A stretch of 64,000 bases of DNA from Neobacillus niacini (GTDB lineage Bacteria > Bacillota > Bacilli > Bacillales > Cytobacillaceae). Below the pieces are notes generated by a model. That model was given only the letters and a program-made list of their open reading frames with translations, was not told where the DNA came from and ran no database searches. The DNA lies in contig NZ_JACWFG010000022.1 in the NCBI RefSeq assembly GCF_019749295.1, forward strand, positions 28,260 to 92,259, in the 5' to 3' direction. The position numbers were made by a program, and so were the translations under genes. Positions 7,746-15,697 of the stretch are shown in pieces (within the stretch, counting starts at the first letter, position 1; the number at the start of each line of letters is the position of its first letter).

Positions 7746-9519
7746 CCTGTCTTTCCCCCCTTTTCAAATCAATCAGTAAAGTAATCTTCGTGCCTTCATT
7801 TTTCGTAGATTCAATCCGATAGGAAAAGTCATCTCCATAGGTAAGCTGTAATCGTCCAAGGACATTTCTTAGCCCAATGCTGTTCCCCTTGCTTTCCAAT
7901 ACGTGTATGGTTTTATCACCCTTGGATGATAAATCTGAGATGATTTCCTCAGACATCCCCATTCCTTTATCAGCTACCGATAGGGTAAGCTGACTGCCCG
8001 CCATTTCCGTTTTTATAAAAATATCTGCAAACGTCTTTTCAGTGAAACTATATTTCACAGCGTTTTCCACAAGTGGCTGTAAAATGAATTTTATTACAGG
8101 AATCGTTATGGTCTCAGGATCTACATCCATTTGAATCGTGATTGTATCCTCATATCTTAACTTTAATATGTTCGTGTAACTTTTTATATAGTTAACTTCT
8201 TCACCTAACGGGACAATATTGCTTTTTGTATTTAAAGAATATCTCAGCATTTTCCCTAAATAAATGCTGACATTCATGACCTCTTTATTTTTTTCTTGGA
8301 GTGCTAAACTTCCAATAATTTCAAGTGTATTATTCAGAAAGTGAGGGTTGATTTGTAATAATAACGCTTTATATTCCGCATCTTTCCTGCGCAAATTAGC
8401 TTCATATTCTGTTTCTATTAAATTCTGTAATTGATCAATCGTATGTTCCGTAACATTAATAAGGTAATCCACTTCATTATTTTGAGATTTAATGTTCGGC
8501 ATCAAGCGTTTTGCACCCGAAAAATCTCCCCGTTCGATAAACCCCATCGCTTTTGCAAGTTTTCCTAAAGGACTAGTAATATTGTTAGAAAGAATCACCG
8601 AAGCCATTATCGTTATGATAAAAAGGACTGCACTTGTTAGCAGAAGGTTTTGCTGTAAATGATTGGCCCTTGCGAATAAATCAGACTCTCTCACTTCGCT
8701 GACTAGGATCCAATCCCCTACTGGAAGCTTTTGAAAGAAAACTAAATACTTCTCCTTCTGATAAGAGGCTTCAATTACCCCTTCTTGGTCATCGCTGGCG
8801 GTAATTTGACTTAAACTTTGTTCCAAGATCGAATTTGGTGTCTTTATCTTGCCTGACAAAATGTTTTCACCCTGCTGAGTTAACAAATAGGTATGCTCAT
8901 TTTGACCAATTGTGATTTTATTTAGGGCGGTTTCCAATAAAGCAGAAGGAAAATTCACCTTAATGATCCCTGCTGATATCATCGTATTGGTATCAATGAG
9001 GGGTAAAATATAGCTATTGATCTTCTTCTGCTGCATTTCATAACTTTGCTGAAATGGATCCAGATGTGACTTAACATAGTCCTGATTATGTTGGATAAAG
9101 TCCTGATACCAGTCACTTTCATGAAGTGTGGAATGAACCCCCCAAGTACCGGTCCCATCATCAAGCAGCACTGAAATCGACATCGCATTAGAATTGTTAA
9201 TCATGATCGAGGATAGTCCCTGTTTAAGTTGATTCATCAATGCATCGATTTCTTCCTTGTCACCATCCTGTCTATTTAAACGAATCCATTCCTGTGTAGT
9301 CTGGTCAACAAGCACTTGCTTACCCAAATCCTCTGCCTGTGTCGAGATGGAATCAACATAGAGTGAAAATTGATCCATCATTTCTATGGTCAACTCTTGT
9401 GTCTGTTCTCGAATAACAGACGTAAAAAAGCTAGGGATAATCAATGATAAAATAATAAATGGAATCGTTAGCAAACACGTAAAAATAAGTAATAAACGAT
9501 TGCGTAATGAGAAAAGCAT
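7723..9519 (-). CDS. YesM-type sensor histidine kinase
   Basis: A 598-residue membrane kinase. The first helix (about residues 7-30) precedes an extracellular sensor region of about 250 residues. A second helix (LLLTSAVLFIITIMASVILS) leads to a HAMP segment, then the His_kinase domain with phosphorylation motif LLLQINPHFLNNTLEIIGSL and the ATP-binding N box LVENAVKYSF and G box GMGMSEE. This is the architecture of the YesM/LytS-like class that pairs with AraC-type regulators. The start follows AAGGGGG at proper spacing. It is first in the three-gene operon. Confidence 0.93.
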   Translation of the reverse strand: MLFSLRNRLLLIFTCLLTIPFIILSLIIPSFFTSVIREQTQELTIEMMDQFSLYVDSISTQAEDLGKQVLVDQTTQEWIRLNRQDGDKEEIDALMNQLKQGLSSIMINNSNAMSISVLLDDGTGTWGVHSTLHESDWYQDFIQHNQDYVKSHLDPFQQSYEMQQKKINSYILPLIDTNTMISAGIIKVNFPSALLETALNKITIGQNEHTYLLTQQGENILSGKIKTPNSILEQSLSQITASDDQEGVIEASYQKEKYLVFFQKLPVGDWILVSEVRESDLFARANHLQQNLLLTSAVLFIITIMASVILSNNITSPLGKLAKAMGFIERGDFSGAKRLMPNIKSQNNEVDYLINVTEHTIDQLQNLIETEYEANLRRKDAEYKALLLQINPHFLNNTLEIIGSLALQEKNKEVMNVSIYLGKMLRYSLNTKSNIVPLGEEVNYIKSYTNILKLRYEDTITIQMDVDPETITIPVIKFILQPLVENAVKYSFTEKTFADIFIKTEMAGSQLTLSVADKGMGMSEEIISDLSSKGDKTIHVLESKGNSIGLRNVLGRLQLTYGDDFSYRIESTKNEGTKITLLIDLKRGERQDERVNYG

Positions 9520-9572
9520 GTTACCCCCTTTCCGAGAAATCCCTTACATTTTTTTGTATATTGGAATAATCT

Positions 9573-9581
9573 ATTATAGCA
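9573..9581 (-). promoter_or_regulatory. Extended -10 element upstream of the kinase operon
   Basis: On the minus strand the sequence reads TGCTATAAT, an extended -10, about 54 bp before the kinase start. No good -35 is visible at 17 bp, which fits an extended -10 promoter. Confidence 0.45.
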
Positions 9582-9719
9582 CTTTACTATTACTAGACTC
9601 TAGACATGGGCAAATGCAGCATTCGTAAATTTTGATACTATCCTGCTAATGTGTCAAAATAGGTAGAGATACATAGCTGTTACGATAATGGAATATTCCC
9701 CAAAATGGAGGTCATGACG

Positions 9720-10637
9720 ATGAGAACAATGAAACTAGGAAGCAGCACTTTAGAAGTGCCCGTGGTTGCAGTTGGTTGCATGCGGATCAATACTCTTGAA
9801 AAGAACGATGCGGAACGCTTTGTCCAAACTGCGTTAGAGCAAGGGGCGAACTTCTTTGACCATGCAGATATTTATGGCGGCGGAACCTGTGAGGAAATTT
9901 TTGCAGACGCGATTCATATGAATTCGGAGGTTCGTGAAAAAATCATCCTCCAATCCAAATGCGGTATTCGCAAGGGGATGTTTGATTTTTCAAAAGAGCA
10001 TATTTTACATTCGGTGGATGGAATTTTGAAACGCCTAAATACCGAATATCTAGATACACTGCTCCTTCACCGTCCGGATGCTCTTGTGGAGCCAGAAGAA
10101 GTTGCAGAGGCCTTTGATATCCTTGAAAACTCAGGAAAAGTTCGTCATTTTGGCGTGTCCAACCAGAAGCCGATGCAAATTCAATTGCTGCAAAAATACG
10201 TGAAGCAGCCTCTTGTGGCTAACCAGCTGCAATTGAGTATCACCAATGCCAATATGATTTCAAATGGTGTGAATGTAAATATGGAGAATGATTCTGCTAT
10301 TGATCGTGATGGCAGCGTGCTTGATTTTTGCAGATTAAACGATATCACGATTCAACCTTGGTCACCTTTCCAATATGGATTCTTTGAAGGCGTGTTTCTA
10401 GGTAATGAGAAGTTCCCAGAATTGAATCAAAAGATTGATGAGATTGCCGCTAGATATGAAGTTAGTAATACCACGATTGCGATTGCTTGGCTGCTGCGAC
10501 ATCCAGCTAAAATGCAGCCAGTAATTGGTACGATGAATGTGGACAGGTTAAAGGAATGTTGTAAAGCAAGTGAGATTGATCTATCGCGCGAAGAGTGGTA
10601 CGAAATCTATCGAGCAGCTGGAAATATCCTTCCATAG
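9720..10637 (+). CDS. Aldo/keto reductase (YdhF-like)
   Basis: NADPH-dependent oxidoreductase of the AKR barrel family, 305 residues from the chosen start. Catalytic residues are recognisable: Asp and Tyr in FFDHADIYGGG, Lys in LQSKCG, His in LLLHRPD. The C-terminal IAIAWLLRHPAKMQPVIGT belongs to the YdhF-type group. An upstream in-frame ATG at 9705 overlaps the GGAGG site (9707-9711), so 9720, eight bases after it, is the likely start. The gene stands alone with its own terminator. Substrate not deducible. Confidence 0.9.
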   Translation: MRTMKLGSSTLEVPVVAVGCMRINTLEKNDAERFVQTALEQGANFFDHADIYGGGTCEEIFADAIHMNSEVREKIILQSKCGIRKGMFDFSKEHILHSVDGILKRLNTEYLDTLLLHRPDALVEPEEVAEAFDILENSGKVRHFGVSNQKPMQIQLLQKYVKQPLVANQLQLSITNANMISNGVNVNMENDSAIDRDGSVLDFCRLNDITIQPWSPFQYGFFEGVFLGNEKFPELNQKIDEIAARYEVSNTTIAIAWLLRHPAKMQPVIGTMNVDRLKECCKASEIDLSREEWYEIYRAAGNILP

Positions 10638-10645
10638 TATAAAGC

Positions 10646-10678
10646 AAGGAGTGCCATTTGTGGCACTCCTTCTATTTT
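10646..10678 (+). terminator. Terminator of the aldo/keto reductase gene
   Basis: 11-bp perfect stem AAGGAGTGCCA / TGGCACTCCTT with a 4-nt loop, followed by a T-rich tail. Confidence 0.88.
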
Positions 10679-10706
10679 GCGGTGAAAACGATGATCGGGT
10701 TTAGCC

Positions 10707-10862
10707 CTATTCATCATCTACCTCGCCATCTCCAATTTCATCCTCTTCTTCCACATCTTCAATCTTTTCATCTTCCTCAGGCCTCTCGTCATTGCCACAA
10801 CCTGTTAAAGAAAATAGAGAACCACTTAATAGTAACATCAATAATAACTTCTTCATCTTCAT
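10707..10862 (-). CDS. Small acidic lipoprotein
   Basis: A 51-residue predicted lipoprotein: MKMKKLLLMLLLSGSLFSL, then the lipobox LTGC, then a tail made almost only of Glu and Asp (ERPEEDEKIEDVEEEDEIGD). The start at 10862 is set by AAGGAGGT eight bases upstream; a longer reading frame from 10949 has no ribosome site. After processing only about 30 strongly negative residues would be exposed at the membrane surface. I recognise no family. Confidence 0.7.
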   Translation of the reverse strand: MKMKKLLLMLLLSGSLFSLTGCGNDERPEEDEKIEDVEEEDEIGDGEVDDE

Positions 10863-10923
10863 TACAATCAACCTCCTTTTATCCATTAGCTTTTCCTTAA
10901 TACCCAGTAATATGACCAAAAAT

Positions 10924-10974
10924 TGGTGCCTGTCACCGTCCGTGGACAATGTCCACGGGCGGTGACAGGCACCA
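10924..10974. repeat. 51-bp near-perfect palindrome (GGTGCCTGTCACC element, full copy)
   Basis: The arms are TGGTGCCTGTCACCG and, after one mismatch, CCGTGGACA, meeting at a single central base; the whole is symmetrical except two positions. It lies after the stop of the gene at 11001-11492 and, on that strand, is followed by AATTTTTGG, so it can also act as its terminator. Partial copies occur at 38712 and 46861. Confidence 0.92.
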
Positions 10975-11000
10975 TTTATACATCACTGTATAATCGTATT

Positions 11001-11492
11001 CTATTCTCCTTCATTCTCTTCTTCTACTGCTGCAGCTCCCTCTTCGCCTTTTTCTTCTTCCACTTCTTCCACTTCTTCCACTTCTTCTGTACCTTCTTCC
11101 TGTTCTTTTTCTGCTTTTATTCTTGTGATTTCTTCTTCTAGTTGTTCGAAAGCGTTAAGTCTATGGTTGGCACTTGCCAGCAGGTCATCTATGATGATGA
11201 TGAACTTTTCATAGGGAACGCCATTTTTGCTGCAGCCAGTAATCATTTTGAGTAAGTCTTTTTCATATAAATGATAGCGTTCTTTAAAGGTTTTTGAATC
11301 CATCGTTAAGAAATATTCATCATCGACGACGAATTCGTTAAACACTTTTTTCGTTAAACGTCTTTTGGTGACTTCTATATCTTGTTTATCCTTTTCATCG
11401 TCATAGTGAGCTTCATCCTCATACTCGGAACAAAGCGTATCATAAATTTTCTCCAGCAGCTCGGTCGGATTTAAATATTTTAACTCTTCCAC
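11001..11492 (-). CDS. Hypothetical protein with Glu-rich tail
   Basis: A 163-residue soluble protein I do not recognise. The first 125 residues look folded and helical; the last 40 are nearly all Glu/Val/Ala with the short repeat EEVEEVEEVEEE, encoded by repeated CTTCTTCCA on the plus strand and therefore prone to slippage. The start is GTG (11490-11492) with a GGGAGGG site seven bases upstream. It has an acidic bias like the small lipoprotein next to it, with which it shares strand. Confidence 0.75.
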   Translation of the reverse strand: MEELKYLNPTELLEKIYDTLCSEYEDEAHYDDEKDKQDIEVTKRRLTKKVFNEFVVDDEYFLTMDSKTFKERYHLYEKDLLKMITGCSKNGVPYEKFIIIIDDLLASANHRLNAFEQLEEEITRIKAEKEQEEGTEEVEEVEEVEEEKGEEGAAAVEEENEGE

Positions 11493-11525
11493 AAAATCCC
11501 TCCCTTATTATAATTGCCCAAACAA

Positions 11526-11557
11526 AAAAAGCACACGCGCTTAGGCGTGAACTTTTT
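11526..11557 (-). terminator. Terminator of the AmiS/UreI-type gene
   Basis: On the minus strand, CACGC / GCGTG stem flanked by AAAAAAG and CTTTTTTT, immediately after the stop of the channel gene. The stem is short but is extended by the A/T tracts. Confidence 0.7.
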
Positions 11558-11564
11558 TAATATC

Positions 11565-12194
11565 TTATATAGCTTGAACTTCACTGCCGCTTTTTTCTTT
11601 CCTGAATGAGAGTTTTGGACTAAATAGGCTGACTACAAAAAAGACAATGGTTAGACTAAGCACCCAAGTCCAGATTTGTTGGAGTGCTGGTGTTGTCCAT
11701 ATACCTAAAAAGTAAAACATCGCCGGAATGGTTAAGGTTACCCACGACAAGACAATCGCTGCAATCCCGACATATCCATCAATCTTCCACTTCAGTGAGC
11801 CTGTTAAGAAGAATAAGAACCATAAAAATGCCCAGAGTCCCCATGTTAAGGCATTCACCACATCATGGAATTGAACTAGAGACACAATCGTATACACTAC
11901 GGAAATAATGGATACCCACAAACTAAACCAGCCTAGACCGTTACCCTCAAGTCCTTTCACATTGTTAACCCCAACATATAAATACGTTAAACCAAATAAA
12001 AAGATAGCCGCATTATTATACATATCCCAGTTACCTTGTTCCGAAGTTATAATTAAATAGAATGGATTAATGATTTGAATGACTCCTACAAAAAGATTAA
12101 AATACCCGACTGCCTTGCCATCCGCTTTTCCTAAAATCATAAGACCATTTAGAAAAAGAACTGCACCTGATAAAAATAGACCAACAAAACTCAT
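11565..12194 (-). CDS. AmiS/UreI-family urea/amide channel
   Basis: A 209-residue membrane protein with six or so helices. SFVGLFLSGAVLFLNGLMIL is the usual first helix of AmiS/UreI proteins, which pass urea or short amides through the membrane. NNAAIFLFGLTYLYVG and WGLWAFLWFLFFLTG match helices of that family. The reading frame is open further upstream, but ATG 12192-12194 is the only start that fits the family. The nearest strong ribosome site (AAAGGAGG) is about 37 bases upstream and belongs to a short overlapping leader ORF, so translation is probably coupled. No urease or amidase gene is nearby. Confidence 0.85.
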   Translation of the reverse strand: MSFVGLFLSGAVLFLNGLMILGKADGKAVGYFNLFVGVIQIINPFYLIITSEQGNWDMYNNAAIFLFGLTYLYVGVNNVKGLEGNGLGWFSLWVSIISVVYTIVSLVQFHDVVNALTWGLWAFLWFLFFLTGSLKWKIDGYVGIAAIVLSWVTLTIPAMFYFLGIWTTPALQQIWTWVLSLTIVFFVVSLFSPKLSFRKEKSGSEVQAI

Positions 12195-12223
12195 AGTAAT
12201 CGCTGTGAAAACTGACTTTTCAC
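12191..12223 (-). CDS. Possible 10-residue leader peptide of the AmiS/UreI gene
   Basis: GTG-started ORF VKSQFSQRLL with AAAGGAGG eight bases upstream. Its TGA overlaps the channel gene's ATG as ATGA. Its own sequence contains the inverted repeat GTGAAAA / TTTTCAC (loop 5). The perfect ribosome site with no other use and the ATGA junction suggest translational coupling; expression is not shown. Confidence 0.5.
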   Translation of the reverse strand: MKSQFSQRLL

Positions 12224-12365
12224 AACTTTCCCCTCCTTTAAAATAGAAAAAGCACTTTCCCCTGAAAGGAAATTGCCTTATTAAAAATAGCGTAATTTTA
12301 TACCTGTACAAATATAGCATATTACGTGAACAAAAGTTAAGGAAGGTTTGAACAAAGTGTAAATT

Positions 12366-12478
12366 AAGTTTTTACCAAATTCACCATAAGTGCCCAATGC
12401 AAAAACTGCACCCAAAGGATAACGGGTTCCGATACCTGTCAGTTAATCTATATTTGCTCTTGAATAAGGTAAAAACTT
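12366..12478. other. 113-bp inverted-repeat-bounded structured element upstream of the AmiS/UreI gene
   Basis: Perfect 11-bp terminal arms AAGTTTTTACC / GGTAAAAACTT, continued inward after a 3-nt gap by TTCA / TGAA. Inside are TGCA repeats and a GGGTTCCGATACC segment, able to form further hairpins. It could be an RNA leader of the minus-strand channel gene or a small non-autonomous mobile element; no target-site duplication is apparent. The remaining 12224-12365 shows no gene. Confidence 0.55.
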
Positions 12479-12487
12479 TACGGTGTC

Positions 12488-12525
12488 ATAAAAATAACGT
12501 GTAATTGGGGACACGTCATTTTTTC
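12488..12525 (-). terminator. Terminator of the esterase gene
   Basis: Stem ACGTGT / ACACGT with 8-nt loop, followed on the minus strand by TATTTTT; placed 18 bp after the esterase stop. T residues on the other side would allow plus-strand use too. Confidence 0.75.
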
Positions 12526-12545
12526 TGATGTGCAAGAATTTAATT

Positions 12546-13424
12546 TCATTTACTATTTTCTTTGAACCAATTCATTACCTTTTTAACCTCTTTACGATGG
12601 ATTGCAAGTTCATTCTTACTCATTAGTCCTGTTTTAAGATTTCTTGTGAAAAACGACCTTACTAAACATAAAATTTCATCTAAGGTTAATACACCGCCAA
12701 CAAAGTCGTGGTCCGCACCTTTAATCTCTAAATAGGATGAATTTGACAGTTCTTTATGGAGTAGCTGGCTTTGTTGAACAGGACAGATTTCATCATTATC
12801 TCCTTGGATAATTAAAACAGGCGGTGTTTCCTCATTTATATAATAAACAGGGTTTGCTAATTTTGCTTTAATGCTTTGTTCTTGAACACTTCCACCAAGA
12901 AATTTTGATTCTGGGGAATTAGGGTTATTGTGCCACCCTCCCATTTCTAATAAATTTACTGGACCAGCCAACGTAACAACCGCATTAACCTTTTCCGACA
13001 CAAGTTGTTCCTTAGAAGTAAATTCGGAGTGATCTGCACTTAATGCTGCTAAAGTAGCTAAATGCCCTCCTGAGGAATGTCCCCAAATTCCAACTTTATT
13101 TTCATCAATATTATAGTCTCTTGCATTTGATTTAACCCACTGTATAGCTTCTTTCACATCTAATAATGGGGCAGGAAAAATGGCCTCTCCACTCAACCGA
13201 AAATTAATATTAATACAAACAAACCCATATTTAGCGAAGGAGGCATTCCATTCCCCGCCTACTTTTCTTTTATCACCCGACATCCATCCACCACCGTGAA
13301 CATAAATAATAGCCGGAAAGGTTTCCTCTGAAGCTATCGGTTTTATGATATCAAGTTTTAGCTCACGCTCAGCCGTTTGACCATATACAACATCTATTAA
13401 TTCCTCAGTTTGATAGATTTCCAT
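12546..13424 (-). CDS. Alpha/beta-hydrolase esterase (HGGG type)
   Basis: A 292-residue cytoplasmic carboxylesterase-like enzyme. Oxyanion motif YVHGGGWMSGD near residues 42-52, nucleophile Ser in GIWGHSSGGHLA, acid Asp in IQGDNDEICP, and His in KGADHDFVGG. It belongs to the BD-FAE/hormone-sensitive-lipase-like group. A palindrome lies in the 98-bp gap to the divergent regulator gene at 13523, so that regulator probably controls it. Substrate unknown. Confidence 0.88.
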   Translation of the reverse strand: MEIYQTEELIDVVYGQTAERELKLDIIKPIASEETFPAIIYVHGGGWMSGDKRKVGGEWNASFAKYGFVCININFRLSGEAIFPAPLLDVKEAIQWVKSNARDYNIDENKVGIWGHSSGGHLATLAALSADHSEFTSKEQLVSEKVNAVVTLAGPVNLLEMGGWHNNPNSPESKFLGGSVQEQSIKAKLANPVYYINEETPPVLIIQGDNDEICPVQQSQLLHKELSNSSYLEIKGADHDFVGGVLTLDEILCLVRSFFTRNLKTGLMSKNELAIHRKEVKKVMNWFKENSK

Positions 13425-13446
13425 ATATACCCTCCTCTTCGTTATG

Positions 13447-13464
13447 GTTCAATGATAATTGAAC
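13447..13464. promoter_or_regulatory. Palindromic operator candidate between esterase and regulator
   Basis: GTTCAATGATAATTGAAC: perfect 7-bp arms around GATA, centred in the divergent intergenic region. The TTGAAC at its right end can serve as a plus-strand -35 for the regulator gene. A regulator site is the simplest reading. Confidence 0.55.
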
Positions 13465-13522
13465 TACAAAAATAAGTCAATATATGTTAAACTAAAAATA
13501 CCAAATAAAAGGAGATCTTTTT

Positions 13523-14401
13523 ATGAATATAAAAGTCCTGGATTCAATTGTATATGAAGTACTTCTTAGCTTTTCGTTATACAAAAGACAAACGCATCTT
13601 AAGTACTTGGCAATTTCAAAGGATTGGTATAATACAACTAAAAATAAAATATCAAAGCAATTAGATGAGGAGATCTTGGAACTAGAGGATTTACAATTTG
13701 AAGATTTATCGGTCCACTTAATTGAACACTGTCCTCATAACGATTTTAGAGGGTATCATTTATGGCTTTCGCAACTACCACTAGGGGAAATGTACGAATT
13801 ATTGTCACCATATGTCAGCGAAAAAAAAGGAATGTCCAATGATTTAGAGGACAGGAGGAAAAAACATCTTTCATTGTTATCAATGTGGTATGAGGAATAT
13901 TTTCTCGATATTGAGGAAATGGTAACGACGATTTTGGCTGATCACATAAAGAATATAGATAGAACAGCCTTAAATGCTCATCCTTTTCACGAAATTGAAA
14001 AAATAACAAAAGGGTTCGATATAGAAAATTTACAGGTTACAGAAGTTGTTCTTGCCCCTACTTGGCACTTTCGCCCTTTATCTTTAATTGATATCTTCAA
14101 TAATAAAGTGGTCCTTACCTTTCCTTGTTTAATGACTACTAAAGATGAAACATTGTTAATCACTAAAGCACTTGCTGAAGAAAAACGATTACAAATTCTT
14201 AGTAGTATGAAAGATGAAAGTAAAACATTTACTGACCTAGTTCATCTGATGGGGATGTCAAAAGGGAATATACATCATCACTTATTACTACTTCGTTCCG
14301 CAGGGCTTTTGAAAATTAAACCTACAAGACAAGATTACTTCCATTATAAATTTAGACACAACAGAGTACAGGATCTTTCAAATTTATTATTAGTTTATTA
14401 A
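13523..14401 (+). CDS. ArsR-like winged-helix transcription regulator
   Basis: A 292-residue protein whose C-terminal 85 residues form an ArsR-type HTH: LAEEKRLQILSSMKDESKTF, then TDLVHLMGMSKGNIHHHLLL, then the wing. The N-terminal 200 residues are mainly helical with HWYN-like aromatic positions and resemble the ligand/dimer part of DUF5937-type regulators (assignment weak). No CxC metal site. AAAGGAGAT precedes the ATG. Divergent from the esterase gene, with an operator-like palindrome between. Confidence 0.8.
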   Translation: MNIKVLDSIVYEVLLSFSLYKRQTHLKYLAISKDWYNTTKNKISKQLDEEILELEDLQFEDLSVHLIEHCPHNDFRGYHLWLSQLPLGEMYELLSPYVSEKKGMSNDLEDRRKKHLSLLSMWYEEYFLDIEEMVTTILADHIKNIDRTALNAHPFHEIEKITKGFDIENLQVTEVVLAPTWHFRPLSLIDIFNNKVVLTFPCLMTTKDETLLITKALAEEKRLQILSSMKDESKTFTDLVHLMGMSKGNIHHHLLLLRSAGLLKIKPTRQDYFHYKFRHNRVQDLSNLLLVY

Positions 14402-14403
14402 AA

Positions 14404-14450
14404 TACCGCCCCATTATCGCTGGACTATGTCACCATCGAGGGGCGGTTTA
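14404..14450 (+). terminator. Terminator of the ArsR-like gene
   Basis: ACCGCCCC / GGGGCGGT stem with a loop of about 29 nt, followed by TTTAAATT. The long loop makes it weaker than most here. Confidence 0.6.
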
Positions 14451-14470
14451 AATTAAGAATTTCAGATAGG

Positions 14471-14547
14471 CAATTGTTTATAAAAATGTAGGTCCATTTT
14501 GTGGACTAACAGAAACTCTGTAAGTCTGTTTTTTCATAAACAAATTG
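14471..14547. other. 77-bp cruciform-like intergenic element
   Basis: Outer arms CAATTGTTTATAAAAA and (complement of) CAATTTGTTTATGAAAAA enclose two smaller hairpins, GTCCA / TGGAC and AACAGA / TCTGTT, giving a three-way-junction fold. It ends exactly where a 16-bp repeat (AATTGAACTACAAAAA) of the regulator's promoter region begins. A MITE remnant or small RNA are the options. Confidence 0.5.
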
Positions 14548-14595
14548 AACTACAAAAACAATCACGGATATTACCCGAATTCCTACATACCAACA

Positions 14596-14638
14596 GAAAT
14601 AGACCATCAGAATCAACTACAATTTGATGGTCTATTTC
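14596..14638. terminator. Long hairpin near the mupG 3' end
   Basis: Perfect 14-bp stem GAAATAGACCATCA / TGATGGTCTATTTC with 15-nt loop. T-rich on both sides but no clean T run; probably terminates the MurNAc operon (minus strand), 52 bp after mupG. Confidence 0.6.
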
Positions 14639-14689
14639 ATTTACATTTATCATTGTGACAGAAATCAGAACCAAAGGAAGCAGTTCTCT

Positions 14690-15697
14690 TTACACATGTA
14701 TGAATTTCACCTTTTGACCAGGTTTGAGATATGAAAGAAACACGATATCTTCTTCGACAACTTTTCCCACCACATTGACCCTTTCATCGGCAGGCAAGTC
14801 ACATAGAGTGATTTGAACCTCACCGCGATAGCGGCCATATTCGTCATTGTCTCTAGTGATACTGCCAAGCCAACGTTCGCTCGTATTCTCAGGAAGTATT
14901 GACTCAACACTTCTAGTATCCATAAACCGTAGAACATCTCGGGAAAAATCAGGGCGAAGCTTGAACTCACCTTCTTGAAAGCCTTCGATTCGAATCTCAA
15001 TACTATGATCCCTATCAAAATCGATTAATTTTCTTAGAAGAGTCTCACTTACCCCCGGATCACCGATATAGACATCCTCAACACCATTATGGAACAGCTC
15101 CAACGCCGCTAAAAATGGGTCCATTTCACGGTGCTCTTCCAGTGTTGGCAGTCCTTCAAACAACGGACCACGCTTTTCGCCATCACCTGGAATATAGGCA
15201 CTCACAGGGATTCCATATTTCTCAAAAAGTTCATTTTGCCGCTGAAAAAACCAGTCAGACAATCCTGTCTCAATTCTTGGATAGAAATTATGCCAGGCTA
15301 ACAGCTGACCCGGTTTTAAGCCGCCATCTAATAGAGCATGAATATCATCCTCGAACAAAATGCTGGCATTTAGCGCAAGCTTAAATTCTCCCGCCAGCTT
15401 CAAGATCAATTCATTTTCAAAAAAGTCATCGAGTCTGAGGCCGCTGACGCCAAGTGATTTTAGCTCAAACAAACTATCTAATCCCAAGTGACCAGGTGTT
15501 TTTAATGAAACATCTGCATAAACTTCTATCCCGGCATCCTTCGCACACTGAAGCAGCAGCTTCGCACGGTTCGCTAAATCACCGGATTCTTCAGGAATGT
15601 GAAGCGAGGTAAATGCTCGCTTCACACCCATACTTCCAGCTAAAGCAATCCGTTCTTCTGCTAAAGGATCATTTAGATAGAAGGAAATACCGATCAA
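14690..15697 (-). CDS. mupG: 6-phospho-N-acetylmuramidase MupG (DUF871)
   Basis: Cytoplasmic glycosidase of cell-wall recycling that splits 6-phospho-MurNAc-GlcNAc disaccharides. The 335-residue sequence matches the DUF871 pattern: a TIM barrel over about residues 1-230 (MIGISFYLNDPLAEERIALA, LRLDDFF, YIPGDGEKRGPLFEGLPTLE) and a cyclophilin-like beta domain at the C-terminus (TRDNDEYGRYRGEVQI). It overlaps murP by 4 bp (ATGA-type junction) in an operon with murQ, murR and murP, the same gene set as the Staphylococcus aureus mupG-murQ-murP-murR locus, which makes the call strong. Confidence 0.9.
   Translation of the reverse strand: MIGISFYLNDPLAEERIALAGSMGVKRAFTSLHIPEESGDLANRAKLLLQCAKDAGIEVYADVSLKTPGHLGLDSLFELKSLGVSGLRLDDFFENELILKLAGEFKLALNASILFEDDIHALLDGGLKPGQLLAWHNFYPRIETGLSDWFFQRQNELFEKYGIPVSAYIPGDGEKRGPLFEGLPTLEEHREMDPFLAALELFHNGVEDVYIGDPGVSETLLRKLIDFDRDHSIEIRIEGFQEGEFKLRPDFSRDVLRFMDTRSVESILPENTSERWLGSITRDNDEYGRYRGEVQITLCDLPADERVNVVGKVVEEDIVFLSYLKPGQKVKFIHV

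Noticed and set aside
1..9519. Integrated mobile element carrying the sugar genes
   Set aside because: No integrase, transposase, attachment repeats or tRNA disruption; base composition looks like the rest of the window.
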